From contig CANJII010000036.1 of NCBI GenBank assembly GCA_947474435.1, positions 1 to 33,581 of the forward strand: a DNA stretch of 33,581 nucleotides, written 5' to 3'. Positions 26,359 to 33,581 of the stretch are shown piece after piece (position 1 is the first letter of the stretch; every line of letters starts with the position of its first letter). The stretch is from Chitinophagaceae bacterium. GTDB lineage: Bacteria; Bacteroidota; Bacteroidia; Chitinophagales; UBA10324. The notes under the pieces were generated by a model. It did not search any database. It saw only the letters and a program-made list of their open reading frames with translations, and was not told the origin of the DNA. The position numbers were made by a program, and so were the translations under genes.

Positions 26359-26423
26359 TTTCGGAAATTCAAGAGCATAGACCTTACAATAAGGTAAATA
26401 GTTGCAAGCAGTAAATAAATATT

Positions 26424-26939
26424 TTAAGGTTTGATTTCAATTGGTGTCCCAATTGGAGTATGATTAAACATTTCATCCATTTCTTGATCTGTTATAGCTA
26501 TACATCCTGCTGTCCAATCAACCCACCTATGAAATTTGCCAATAAAACCATAACCATTTATAATACCATGAATCTTTATATCTCCTCCTGTTTGTTTGCC
26601 TAAGTCTTTTGCTTTTTCAATATCAGTTATATTTGGATATGAAATCCCTAAGTTTTTATAACATGTACTTTTGGAATTTTTAGCATTAATGAAGTAAATA
26701 CCTTCTGGTGTTTTATTATCTCCTTCAAATTCTTTATCGCCAATTGGATTTTTTCCTAAAGAGATTTTGTAAGTTTTTAAAATAATGTTATTCGAATAAA
26801 CCACCATTTCTCTTTTCGATTTGCAAACTACTATTCGATTAATCGAAATATCTTCAGGTATTATTTTATCTGGAAAGAAATAATATGTACAAAGCGTAGT
26901 AAGAACTATTAAAAAAGAAAAGAGAAATAATTTCTTCAC
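26424..26939 (-). CDS. L,D-transpeptidase (YkuD family)
   Basis: 171 residues starting from a GTG at 26939. The N-terminal helix (2-22) anchors it in the membrane facing the periplasm. The YkuD domain shows KIHGIING at 122-129 (His124) and DWTAGCIAITDQEM at 141-154 with the nucleophile Cys146. In this family the Cys forms an acyl-enzyme with peptidoglycan stem peptides and makes cross-links or attaches proteins. The DNA is visibly more AT-rich than its neighbours, which hints at separate origin but does not prove it. It starts 12 bases after the dioxygenase stop and lies 65 bases before the deacetylase, so a cell-wall pairing with the latter is plausible. Confidence 0.92.
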   Translation of the reverse strand: MKKLFLFSFLIVLTTLCTYYFFPDKIIPEDISINRIVVCKSKREMVVYSNNIILKTYKISLGKNPIGDKEFEGDNKTPEGIYFINAKNSKSTCYKNLGISYPNITDIEKAKDLGKQTGGDIKIHGIINGYGFIGKFHRWVDWTAGCIAITDQEMDEMFNHTPIGTPIEIKP

Positions 26940-26951
26940 TTAAAATAATTT

Positions 26952-27476
26952 CTAAACCAACTTCTTTGGCGGCTCCATCACATGTCCGCAATTTTTGCAA
27001 GTGCGTAATTCAATGCTTCCATAAAATTTATCGAAGATGGCTCCGAAATCTTTTTCAATATCTTTCAATTCAAAATATTCTTCGTAGAGTTTGTTGTTGC
27101 ATTTTTCGCAAAACCAGTTCAGTCCGTCTTTTTCGTGATTGTGTTTTTTGTGTTCAATCACTAAACCAATAGTGTTTGGTCCGCGGCGCGGTTGATGCGG
27201 AGTGCGCGGTGGCAGCATAAAAATTTCTCCTTCGTTGATTGGTATGTCAACTGCTTTTCCATCTTCCTGAATTCCGACCACAATATTTCCTTCAAGCTGA
27301 TAATAGAATTCTTCGCCTTCATTGAAGTGATAATCCTTGCGCGAGTTTGGTCCGCCAACCACCATGATAATGAAGTCAGCATCTTTGTAAACAACCTTGT
27401 TGCCAACCGGTGGTTTCAGCAAGTGACGGTTATCATCAATCCACTTTTTAAAATTGAAAGCTCTTTGAATGGGCAT
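26952..27476 (-). CDS. nbaC: 3-hydroxyanthranilate 3,4-dioxygenase
   Basis: 174 residues. Iron(II) cupin dioxygenase that opens the ring of 3-hydroxyanthranilate to 2-amino-3-carboxymuconate semialdehyde, in tryptophan or nitrobenzoate catabolism. Iron ligands His50, Glu56 and His94 match the family; Arg46 and Arg98 are in the expected substrate-binding places. The C-terminal rubredoxin-like site is intact: CEKC (Cys123, Cys126) and CKNC (Cys160, Cys163). It is divergent from the SDR/dehydrogenase/deaminase genes, with 137 bases between start codons, and precedes the L,D-transpeptidase by 12 bases. Function is near certain; whether it serves NAD synthesis or full degradation depends on genes outside the window. 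Confidence 0.96.
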   Translation of the reverse strand: MPIQRAFNFKKWIDDNRHLLKPPVGNKVVYKDADFIIMVVGGPNSRKDYHFNEGEEFYYQLEGNIVVGIQEDGKAVDIPINEGEIFMLPPRTPHQPRRGPNTIGLVIEHKKHNHEKDGLNWFCEKCNNKLYEEYFELKDIEKDFGAIFDKFYGSIELRTCKNCGHVMEPPKKLV

Positions 27477-27492
27477 GAGAATTATTTTTATC

Positions 27493-27529
27493 AGACCGCG
27501 TCGTCCGCCTTGGCGAGACGATGCTGTCT
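27493..27529. repeat. GC-rich inverted repeat in the dioxygenase/SDR divergent region
   Basis: AGACCGCGTCGTCCGCC, then TT, then GGCGAGACGATGCTGTCT. The two arms pair over about 17 positions, with one mismatch, one G-T wobble and one bulged base. It is a strongly structured GC-rich island 17 bases upstream of the dioxygenase ATG, so it could lie in that mRNA leader. No T tract follows on either strand, so it is not a typical terminator. It may be a dispersed palindromic element. Confidence 0.6.
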
Positions 27530-27613
27530 TTTGGTTCGAAGAAAAATTTTCTTAGGACGAATCTATTTGCTTCTGACGAAAAACTACCAACTTCGCCGCA
27601 AGAAATTTTGAAT

Positions 27614-28399
27614 ATGGATTTTTCGTTGAAAGGAAAAAATGCACTTGTGTGCGGAAGCAGTAAGGGAATCGGGAAAGCAATTGCGATTGCTTTAGCAGAG
27701 TTGGGCACAACTGTTACACTCGTGGCGCGCAATGAAGACAAACTGATTGCCACCAAGAAAGAACTGAATACCGATGCCAGTCAGGAGCATAATATTCTGT
27801 TGTGCGATTTCAGCAAGCCGGCTGAGTTGAAAGAAATTATTCAGTACCACCTTAAAAATTATTCGTACCAGATTCTGATAAACAATACCGGCGGACCACC
27901 GGCAGGGAATATTTCGGATGCGAAAGAAGAACAATTCATCAGTGCGTTTCAAAATCATTTGCTCTGCAATCATATTCTGGCAATGGCATTAATTCCCGGA
28001 ATGAAGCAATCGGGTTATGGAAGAATTGTAAATGTGATTTCTACTTCTGTAAAAATTCCGATTAAGGGATTGGGTGTTTCAAATACCATTCGCGCCGCAG
28101 TTGCCAATTGGTCGAAAACTTTATCTGGTGAATTAGCACCATTCGGAATTACTGTAAATAATATTTTACCGGGTGCAACAAAAACCGAACGGCTCGAAGA
28201 AATAATCCGCAACCGCGCGAACAATTTAAAAGTGAATGCTGAAATAATTGAAGAAGAAATGTTAGCCGAAATTCCGATGGCGCGATTTGCCGTTCCGGCA
28301 GAAGTTGCTGCTGCTGCGGCTTTCCTTGCATCACCTGCTGCTTCATACATCACGGGAATAAATATTCCGGTTGATGGTGGAAGAACGGGTTCATTGTAA
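27614..28399 (+). CDS. SDR-family protein lacking the classical YxxxK dyad
   Basis: 261 residues from the ATG at 27614. The upstream ATG at 27521 would add 31 poorly conserved-looking residues and lies in the palindrome. The NAD(P)-binding fold is intact: CGSSKGIG at 13-20, DF near 65, NNTGG at 90-94 and PGATKTER near 186-193. A Ser is present at NVISTS (140-145), but the Tyr-x3-Lys that should follow about ten residues later is replaced by GVSNTIRAA at 154-162. Such SN..R variants exist in an SDR subgroup, so the protein may use another mechanism or only bind a ligand. It starts the operon with the aminomuconate genes 12 bases before the aldehyde dehydrogenase; its role in the pathway is unknown. 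Confidence 0.88.
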   Translation: MDFSLKGKNALVCGSSKGIGKAIAIALAELGTTVTLVARNEDKLIATKKELNTDASQEHNILLCDFSKPAELKEIIQYHLKNYSYQILINNTGGPPAGNISDAKEEQFISAFQNHLLCNHILAMALIPGMKQSGYGRIVNVISTSVKIPIKGLGVSNTIRAAVANWSKTLSGELAPFGITVNNILPGATKTERLEEIIRNRANNLKVNAEIIEEEMLAEIPMARFAVPAEVAAAAAFLASPAASYITGINIPVDGGRTGSL

Positions 28400-28411
28400 A
28401 ACGATTTTGAA

Positions 28412-29851
28412 ATGAAAATTCTGAACTACATAAACGGAGAACTGAAAGAACCCATTGGCAATTTGTGGATGGATAATTACGAACCGGCAACCGGAGAAAT
28501 TTATTCTCAAATTGCCGACAGTGATTTGTGCGATGTAGAACTCGCCGTTGCTGCTGCTGAAAATGCCTTTGAAAATTGGAGTAACATCGCAGCAGAAGAG
28601 CGCGCAAAAATTTTATTGCGCATTGCAGATATCATTGACAGTAAGCTCGATTTTCTTTCCGAAGCAGAAAGTCGTGATAATGGCAAACCGATAAAACTCG
28701 CATCAGTTGTTGACATACCAAGAGCATCGAGTAATTTCAGATTTTTTGCAACTGCCGCCATGCAGTTTTCTTCTGATGCACACATCACCGAAAACACGGC
28801 GGTGAATTATACCATTCGCCAACCGATAGGAATTGTTGGTTGCATTTCGCCGTGGAATCTTCCGTTGTATTTATTCACCTGGAAAATTGCGCCTGCACTG
28901 GCTGCCGGAAATTGTGTGATTGCAAAACCATCGGAAATAACTCCGCTCACTGCATTTGAATTGTCAAAGATTTGCATTGAAGCCGGGTTGCCTGCGGGAG
29001 TTTTAAATATTGTTCATGGTAACGGTCCACGATGCGGGGCAGAAATTGTAAAGCACCCGAAAGTGAAAGCGATTTCATTTACAGGAAGCACACGCGCCGG
29101 AAAAGAAATTGCAAGTGTAACAGCGCCAATGTTTAAGAAAGTTTCACTGGAGTTAGGCGGAAAAAATCCGAACATCATTTTCGCGGATTGCGATTTTGAA
29201 AAAATGATTCACACCACCATCAATTCTTCTTTCAGCAATCAGGGAGAAATTTGTTTGTGTGGTTCAAGAATTCTCATTGAAAGAAGTATTTATGAAAAAT
29301 TCAAAACAAGATTTGTAGAAGAAACTTCAAAATTGAAAGTCGGCGACCCGAATGAAAAAGGAGTTCGCCTCGGAGCAATTGTTTCGAAAGTTCATTTTGA
29401 AAAAATTATGTACCACATCAATCTCGCAAAAGAAGAAGGTGGAAAAATATTATTCGGCGGTGAGCAAGTGAAATTGGAAGGAAGATGTAAGAATGGTTTG
29501 TTCATTCAACCAACCATCATTGAAGGATTGAAACAAAACTGCAGAACTAATCAGGAAGAAATTTTCGGACCGGTTGTTACACTGCAACCATTCGATACTG
29601 AAGAAGAAGCATTGCAATTGTCAAATAATTCTGATTATGGATTAGCTGCAACCATCTGGACAGAAAATCTGAATCGCGCCCACAGGGTTGCTGCAAAAGT
29701 GCAAAGTGGAATCATCTGGATTAACTGCTGGCTCTTTCGCGATTTAAGAACTCCGTTTGGCGGAATGAAAAATTCAGGAGTGGGAAGAGAAGGTGGAAAT
29801 GAAGCAATGCGATTCTTTACCGAACCAAAAAATGTTTGCATAAAACTTTAA
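28412..29851 (+). CDS. nbaE: 2-aminomuconic 6-semialdehyde dehydrogenase (ALDH8-like)
   Basis: 479 residues. NAD-dependent oxidation of 2-aminomuconate semialdehyde to 2-aminomuconate. Aldehyde dehydrogenase motifs are complete: SPWNLPL with Asn149, FTGSTRAGKEI at 223-233, Glu247 in LELGGKNP and the catalytic Cys281 in NQGEICLCGSR. The GEICLCGSR form and NCWLFRDLRTPFGGMKNSG near the C-terminus are typical of ALDH8A1 and the hydroxymuconic/aminomuconic semialdehyde group rather than general ALDHs. Operon neighbours agree: it lies 12 bases after the SDR gene and 10 bases before the deaminase. The 2-hydroxymuconic semialdehyde dehydrogenase of phenol pathways is an alternative. Confidence 0.92.
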   Translation: MKILNYINGELKEPIGNLWMDNYEPATGEIYSQIADSDLCDVELAVAAAENAFENWSNIAAEERAKILLRIADIIDSKLDFLSEAESRDNGKPIKLASVVDIPRASSNFRFFATAAMQFSSDAHITENTAVNYTIRQPIGIVGCISPWNLPLYLFTWKIAPALAAGNCVIAKPSEITPLTAFELSKICIEAGLPAGVLNIVHGNGPRCGAEIVKHPKVKAISFTGSTRAGKEIASVTAPMFKKVSLELGGKNPNIIFADCDFEKMIHTTINSSFSNQGEICLCGSRILIERSIYEKFKTRFVEETSKLKVGDPNEKGVRLGAIVSKVHFEKIMYHINLAKEEGGKILFGGEQVKLEGRCKNGLFIQPTIIEGLKQNCRTNQEEIFGPVVTLQPFDTEEEALQLSNNSDYGLAATIWTENLNRAHRVAAKVQSGIIWINCWLFRDLRTPFGGMKNSGVGREGGNEAMRFFTEPKNVCIKL

Positions 29852-29861
29852 TCAAATAATT

Positions 29862-30275
29862 ATGTCAGAAAAATTTTCTACTGATAAAGCACCTAAGGCA
29901 GTTGGATTATATCCTCATTCACGCAGAGTTGGAAATCTTTTATTTCTCTCCGGAATTGGTTCGCGTGAAGCAGACACGAATAATATTCCCGGAAATGTTT
30001 ATGATGAAAACAAAAAATTAGTGAAGTATGATATTGCTGCACAGTGTCATTCAGTTTTCAAAAATGTGCGGACAGTTTTAGAAGAAAGTGGAAGCAATTG
30101 GGATAAGCTGATTGATGTAACAGTTTTCTTGACTAACATGAAGGATGACTTTGAAACTTACAATAAAATTTATGCAGAGTATTTCAAAGACAATCAACCT
30201 TGCCGCACCACGGTCGAAATAAAATCTTTGCCAACTCCTATTGCAATTGAGTTGAAGTGCATTGCAACTATTTGA
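29862..30275 (+). CDS. 2-aminomuconate deaminase, RidA family
   Basis: 137 residues of the YjgF/YER057c/UK114 fold, active as a trimer. It hydrolyses the enamine/imine form of 2-aminomuconate, releasing ammonia and 2-oxohex-enedioate. PCRTTVEIKSLPTPIAIEL (113-131) holds Arg115 and Glu130, aligned with the RidA catalytic Arg and conserved Glu. LFLSGIGSRE (27-36), with a polar insertion and the DENKKLVKYDIAAQ segment, fits the aminomuconate deaminase subgroup better than general RidA. Its position directly after the semialdehyde dehydrogenase is the best support. A general RidA imine hydrolase is the alternative. Confidence 0.88.
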   Translation: MSEKFSTDKAPKAVGLYPHSRRVGNLLFLSGIGSREADTNNIPGNVYDENKKLVKYDIAAQCHSVFKNVRTVLEESGSNWDKLIDVTVFLTNMKDDFETYNKIYAEYFKDNQPCRTTVEIKSLPTPIAIELKCIATI

Positions 30276-30277
30276 TT

Positions 30278-30310
30278 CTTCGACAACACTTCGACAAGCT
30301 CAGTGTGACA
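30278..30310. repeat. short repeat-containing palindromic element between deaminase and recX
   Basis: CTTCGACAA occurs twice (30278-30286 and 30289-30297), followed by GCTCAGTGTGACA. ACACT at 30286-30290 can pair with AGTGT at 30302-30306 across an 11-base loop. The element fills the gap between the deaminase stop and the recX start exactly. Its reverse complement (ending CTTGTCGAAG) recalls a dispersed motif common in Bacteroidota and other genomes. Confidence 0.5.
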
Positions 30311-30790
30311 ATGGAAAAGAAAAAGAAAGCACCATTAAATTATGCAGAGGGTTTAGTAAAAGCCCGCCGGTGGTGTTCATTGCAGGAGCGCAGTCATAAC
30401 GAAGTGAAAGAAAAATTACTGTTTTACGAAGTTCCTTACAGAGATATTCAGTTAATCATTACCGAATTAATCGGCGAGGGATTTTTAAGTGAAGAACGAT
30501 TTGCAAAAGCGTATGCAGGTGGAAAATTCAGAATAAAACATTGGGGGAAAAATAAAATCGCACAACAGTTGCAACGCAAGGGTGTTTCAGAAAAAAATAT
30601 TGAAACCGGACTGAAAGAGATTGAAGAGAAAGATTATCGCACCACCATTAAAAAATTGATTCAGAAAAAACTTCCCTCCCTCAAACAAAAAACTCCCTTT
30701 GAGCAGAAAGGAAAACTCGCTCAGTACTTAATGACAAAAGGATATGAAGCAGAATTGGTTTGGAATATTTTGAATGATGTAATTGATTAA
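30311..30790 (+). CDS. recX: regulatory protein RecX
   Basis: 159 residues from the ATG at 30311; an in-frame ATG at 30257 would overlap the deaminase gene and the repeat, so it is unlikely. RecX binds RecA filaments and limits recombinase activity. The three tandem three-helix repeats are visible: ARRWCSLQERSHNEVKEKL (about 19-37), ELIGEGFLSEERFAKAYAGG (about 52-71) followed by KIAQQLQRKGVS, and KLAQYLMTKGYEAELVWNIL near the end. No recA is nearby. It is separated from atpB by about 105 bases with an independent promoter. Confidence 0.92.
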   Translation: MEKKKKAPLNYAEGLVKARRWCSLQERSHNEVKEKLLFYEVPYRDIQLIITELIGEGFLSEERFAKAYAGGKFRIKHWGKNKIAQQLQRKGVSEKNIETGLKEIEEKDYRTTIKKLIQKKLPSLKQKTPFEQKGKLAQYLMTKGYEAELVWNILNDVID

Positions 30791-30856
30791 AAAACCAACA
30801 GAAATCACTCTCAGAAATTTATTTTCTGCATCACTTTCTTTTTTTACTTGTGCGAA

Positions 30857-30864
30857 TATCTTTG
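30857..30864 (+). promoter_or_regulatory. candidate -7 element of the atp operon promoter
   Basis: TATCTTTG, an exact match to TAnnTTTG, followed by CGCCACC. It lies 31 bases before the GTG at 30896, which fits a short leader, and argues against an atpB start at an upstream TTG. A clear -33 TTTG is not visible; the region upstream is TTTCTTTTTTTAC. Confidence 0.5.
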
Positions 30865-30895
30865 CGCCACCAAAAAAAGGGTAATCGCTCTCAAA

Positions 30896-31999
30896 GTGTT
30901 GAAATTCAAACTTTTCATTACAATATTTTTACTTTCTGTTTTCTCAGTTTCACTGGTTTCTGCCGCTCATGGCGAAGAAGAGACGAATTCAACTGCTCCA
31001 ACTGAACATAACGAATCGAAAAAAGAAGACGGTAAGTTCAACGCTAAAAAAGTTATTCTCGAACACATAAGCGATTCGCACGAATGGCATTTCTTCAGTT
31101 ACCCGACTGGTGATGGTTATAAAGATGTAGCTCTGCCACTTCCATGCATATTATATAACGATGTAAACGGATTCAGTTTTTTCCTTTTCAATAAATTGCA
31201 TCATGGTGCTATTGATGGTTACAGTTTAAATGCTGAACACCACATTGGTCGTAGCGATGGCGAGGGGTTTTACGATTTAAGTATTACAAAGAATGTATTT
31301 GCCATGATGATCAGCAGCATTCTCTTAATCTGGTTATTCAGAAGTGCAGCGAAAGGATATGGGGCACGACCAAATCAGGCACCAACTGGGTTACAAAATT
31401 TAATGGAAGTATTGGTTTCATTTGTTCGCGATGAAGCAGCAAAACCTTTTCTTGGAAAAAAGACTGATAAATACTTACCCTACTTATTGACTGTTTTCTT
31501 TTTCATCTGGATAAATAACATGCTTGGCTTGTTGCCTGGTGGCGCCAATGTTACAGGCAACATTGCAGTAACAACCACACTTGCACTTTTCACTTTCATT
31601 TTAATTCTCACCGGTTCTCGCAAACATTATTGGATGCACATTCTCAATCCGCCCGGAATTCCATTCGGCGTAAAATTGATTTTGGTGCCGGTTGAAATTC
31701 TAGGAATAATTACAAAGCCATTTGCGTTGCTCATTCGATTGTTTGCAAACATGACTGCAGGTCACTTAATCGTGCTCAGCTTTTTGTCCATGATTTTCAT
31801 TTTTGGTCAGATGAGTCCGATTGCTGGTGGGGGAATTTCAATTTTCTCCATTGCATTCAGCACTTTCATTTACTTGCTGGAAATGTTAGTGTGCGCTTTG
31901 CAGGCATACATTTTTACCATGTTGTCATCCGTTTTCATTTCCGAAGCAATTGCCGGCGGTCATGATCACGATGAACATGCAGCAGAAGATTTACCTTAA
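30896..31999 (+). CDS. atpB: ATP synthase Fo subunit a
   Basis: About 367 residues from the GTG at 30896 (TTG at 30899 is also possible). An upstream TTG at 30848 is in frame, but the promoter lies downstream of it. Subunit a forms the proton half-channels against the c-ring. The essential Arg is in FALLIRLFANMTAGHL, in the characteristic penultimate helix. The N-terminal 80 or so residues are a signal-like helix and an acidic, His-containing extracytoplasmic segment (HGEEETNS), longer than in most bacteria and common in Bacteroidota. The C-terminus is His- and acid-rich (GGHDHDEHAAED). It starts the atp operon and ends 33 bases before atpE. Confidence 0.95.
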   Translation: MLKFKLFITIFLLSVFSVSLVSAAHGEEETNSTAPTEHNESKKEDGKFNAKKVILEHISDSHEWHFFSYPTGDGYKDVALPLPCILYNDVNGFSFFLFNKLHHGAIDGYSLNAEHHIGRSDGEGFYDLSITKNVFAMMISSILLIWLFRSAAKGYGARPNQAPTGLQNLMEVLVSFVRDEAAKPFLGKKTDKYLPYLLTVFFFIWINNMLGLLPGGANVTGNIAVTTTLALFTFILILTGSRKHYWMHILNPPGIPFGVKLILVPVEILGIITKPFALLIRLFANMTAGHLIVLSFLSMIFIFGQMSPIAGGGISIFSIAFSTFIYLLEMLVCALQAYIFTMLSSVFISEAIAGGHDHDEHAAEDLP

Positions 32000-32287
<288 letters not shown>

Positions 32288-32299
32288 ACAAAAAAATTA

Positions 32300-32339
32300 A
32301 ACTGCTTCCAACACGGTTGGTGGAGGAAGCAGTTTTTTT
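32300..32339 (+). terminator. intrinsic terminator between atpE and atpF
   Basis: Stem AACTGCTTCC (32300-32309) with GGAAGCAGTT (32325-32334), followed by a run of seven T to 32339. The loop can form an inner CCAAC/GTTGG stem. It is inside the atp operon, 12 bases after the atpE stop and 46 bases before the atpF start. Confidence 0.8.
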
Positions 32340-32384
32340 GATTTGAACAATTTTGATTTTTGATTTTAAATTTTTGAACAGAAA

Positions 32385-32879
32385 ATGGAACTCTTAAAAC
32401 CCGAACTCGGCCTCATCATCTGGACAACAATTATTTTGTTGTCATTGATTTTTATATTGACAAAGTTTGCATGGAAACCAATCCTGAAAGGATTGAACGA
32501 CCGTGAAAAAACCATTGCCGAAGCATTAAACACTGCTGAGAAAACCAAGTTGGAAATGGCAGCCATGAAAAGTCAGCACGAAGCATTGTTGAACGAAGCA
32601 CGGCAGGAGCGTAGCTTGATTTTGAAAGAAGCAAAAGATATGAAGGATGCCATTATTGGTGAAGCGCGCGACAAAGCAAAATCAGAGGGAGCAAAAATGA
32701 TTGAAGAAGCGAAGCGTGAAATTGACAATCAAAAAATGGCTGCCATAATTGAAGTAAAAAATGCTGCGGGAAATTTAGTGTTGGAAGTTTCTGAAAAAAT
32801 TCTTCGCCGTGAATTGAACAGCAAGGATGAGCAGGTGAAGTACATCAATACATTGATTGAACAATCAAAACTGAACTAA
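32385..32879 (+). CDS. atpF: ATP synthase Fo subunit b
   Basis: 164-residue peripheral-stalk subunit. One N-terminal membrane helix (about 8-26, LGLIIWTTIILLSLIFIL) precedes a long charged helix (about 30-150) with the repeating pattern of a coiled coil and many Ala, Glu and Lys. KFAWKPILKGLNDREKTIAE just after the membrane is family-like. No second b' gene is seen, so a b homodimer is expected. It ends 4 bases before atpH. Confidence 0.95.
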   Translation: MELLKPELGLIIWTTIILLSLIFILTKFAWKPILKGLNDREKTIAEALNTAEKTKLEMAAMKSQHEALLNEARQERSLILKEAKDMKDAIIGEARDKAKSEGAKMIEEAKREIDNQKMAAIIEVKNAAGNLVLEVSEKILRRELNSKDEQVKYINTLIEQSKLN

Positions 32880-32883
32880 GCAA

Positions 32884-33444
32884 ATGTCATCGTATCGTTT
32901 ATCGGCGCGTTATGCAAAGTCTCTTCTTGATTTAGCCATTGAGAAAAATCAGTTAACAGAGGTTTTTAATGATGTGAGTTATTTTAACGAAGTGCTGAAA
33001 AATGTTCGCGAGTTATTATTGCTTTTAAGAAATCCTGTAATTCATACTGATAAAAAACAAAAGATTGTTGACCAGATTTTCGGTTCACGATTCAATGGCA
33101 TAACAAAAGAATTTTTCAAGTTAGTAATCAGCAAACGACGCGAAGAATTTTTACCTGAGTTTGCAACTGAGTTTATTGCTCAATACAATAAAAAGAAAGG
33201 TATTACTGTAGTTACAGTTACCACTACGGTTCCTGTTGACAATTATATTTTAACCAATATTCTTGAACTGTTAAAAACAGATTCATCAGTATCGAATGTT
33301 GAATTTAAAACCAAGGTGGACGAAAAATTAATTGGCGGATTTGTGTTGCAGTATGGTGATAAAATGTTCGATACCAGCATTGCCCGTGCATTAGAAGTAA
33401 TAGACGATAATTTCTTAGATAATTCATACATTAAAAAATACTAA
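32884..33444 (+). CDS. atpH: ATP synthase F1 subunit delta
   Basis: 186 residues linking the peripheral stalk to the top of F1. The N-terminal helical domain begins [17 protein letters not shown], and the C-terminal domain holds [17 protein letters not shown] and [19 protein letters not shown] (about 155-173), the usual OSCP/delta signature. The start ATG lies 4 bases after the atpF stop, and atpA follows 2 bases after the stop. Confidence 0.95.
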   Translation: MSSYRLSARYAKSLLDLAIEKNQLTEVFNDVSYFNEVLKNVRELLLLLRNPVIHTDKKQKIVDQIFGSRFNGITKEFFKLVISKRREEFLPEFATEFIAQYNKKKGITVVTVTTTVPVDNYILTNILELLKTDSSVSNVEFKTKVDEKLIGGFVLQYGDKMFDTSIARALEVIDDNFLDNSYIKKY

Positions 33445-33446
33445 AC

Positions 33447-33581
33447 ATGGCAGAAGTAAAACCTGATGAAATATCCGCGATACTCCGCCAGCAGCTTTCA
33501 AATTTTAAATCTGCTGCTGAACTGGAAGAAGTGGGAACCGTTTTGCAGGTGGGCGACGGTATTGCGCGCATCTATGGCTTA
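33447..33581 (+). CDS. atpA: ATP synthase F1 subunit alpha, 5' part only
   Basis: The first 45 codons are visible, starting [17 protein letters not shown] and continuing to [17 protein letters not shown], the conserved N-terminal beta-barrel of the alpha subunit. The frame is open to the window edge. It directly follows atpH, as in the standard atpBEFHAG order of Bacteroidota. Confidence 0.95.
   Translation, partial: MAEVKPDEISAILRQQLSNFKSAAELEEVGTVLQVGDGIARIYGL

Noticed and set aside
27521-27613. 31-residue extension of the SDR protein
   Set aside because: It starts inside the palindrome and the extra residues are unlike SDR N-termini; MDFSLKGKNA at 27614 is the usual beginning.
30257-30310. 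Longer recX reading frame
   Set aside because: It overlaps the deaminase gene and translates the intergenic repeat; the ATG at 30311 gives a standard RecX.

Overview
The window looks like chromosomal DNA from a member of the Bacteroidota, probably an environmental Chitinophagales- or Sphingobacteriales-like lineage. The evidence is an alternative complex III (ACIII) operon, two proteins with type IX secretion (T9SS) C-terminal sorting domains, a GldA/GldF/GldG gliding-type ABC module, AT-rich DNA, and matches to the Bacteroidetes -7 promoter element TAnnTTTG. No tRNA, rRNA, CRISPR array, transposase or phage gene was seen. The region is mostly core metabolism with short accessory stretches.

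Layout. (1) 1-11917, minus strand: a terminal-respiration operon in the order actA-actB-actC-actD-actE-actF-ctaC-ctaD-ctaB, with ctaB cut by the window edge. It encodes the quinol:cytochrome c oxidoreductase ACIII, an A1-type aa3 cytochrome oxidase and the heme O synthase needed to build it. (2) 11918-15466: an AT-rich gap, an unrecognised lipoprotein, a T9SS-secreted propeller-like protein, a 54-codon remnant of another T9SS protein and a spacer with a palindromic repeat. (3) 15467-20894, plus strand: gldA, gldF, gldG, a DUF4340-like membrane-anchored protein and a TerC-family membrane protein, ending at a bidirectional terminator shared with frr. (4) 20966-22143, minus strand: frr and a small membrane protein with a tail very rich in Cys and His. 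(5) 22286-25737, plus strand: a small exported protein and a large M64-like metallopeptidase with Ig-like, fibronectin-III-like and T9SS sorting domains. (6) 25741-27476, minus strand: polysaccharide deacetylase, L,D-transpeptidase and 3-hydroxyanthranilate 3,4-dioxygenase. (7) 27614-30275, plus strand: an SDR protein lacking the classical catalytic Tyr/Lys, 2-aminomuconic semialdehyde dehydrogenase and a RidA-type 2-aminomuconate deaminase. With the divergent dioxygenase these form part of the 3-hydroxyanthranilate (tryptophan) catabolic route. The decarboxylase ACMSD and the upstream kynurenine enzymes are not in the window. (8) 30311-33581, plus strand: recX, then atpB-atpE-atpF-atpH-atpA (cut), with a strong hairpin terminator between atpE and atpF.

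Functionally, quinol electrons pass through ACIII to the aa3 oxidase at one end of the window, and the proton gradient is used by the F1Fo ATP synthase at the other end. The most distinctive items are the Cys/His-rich membrane protein, the SDR without its catalytic dyad in an aminomuconate operon, the six-heme ActA, the T9SS-domain remnant that overlaps its downstream gene by ATGA, the terminator inside the atp operon, and three intergenic repeat-like palindromes. I did not find a clear, wholly new multi-gene system. All family names come from motif recognition by eye; no database search was run.
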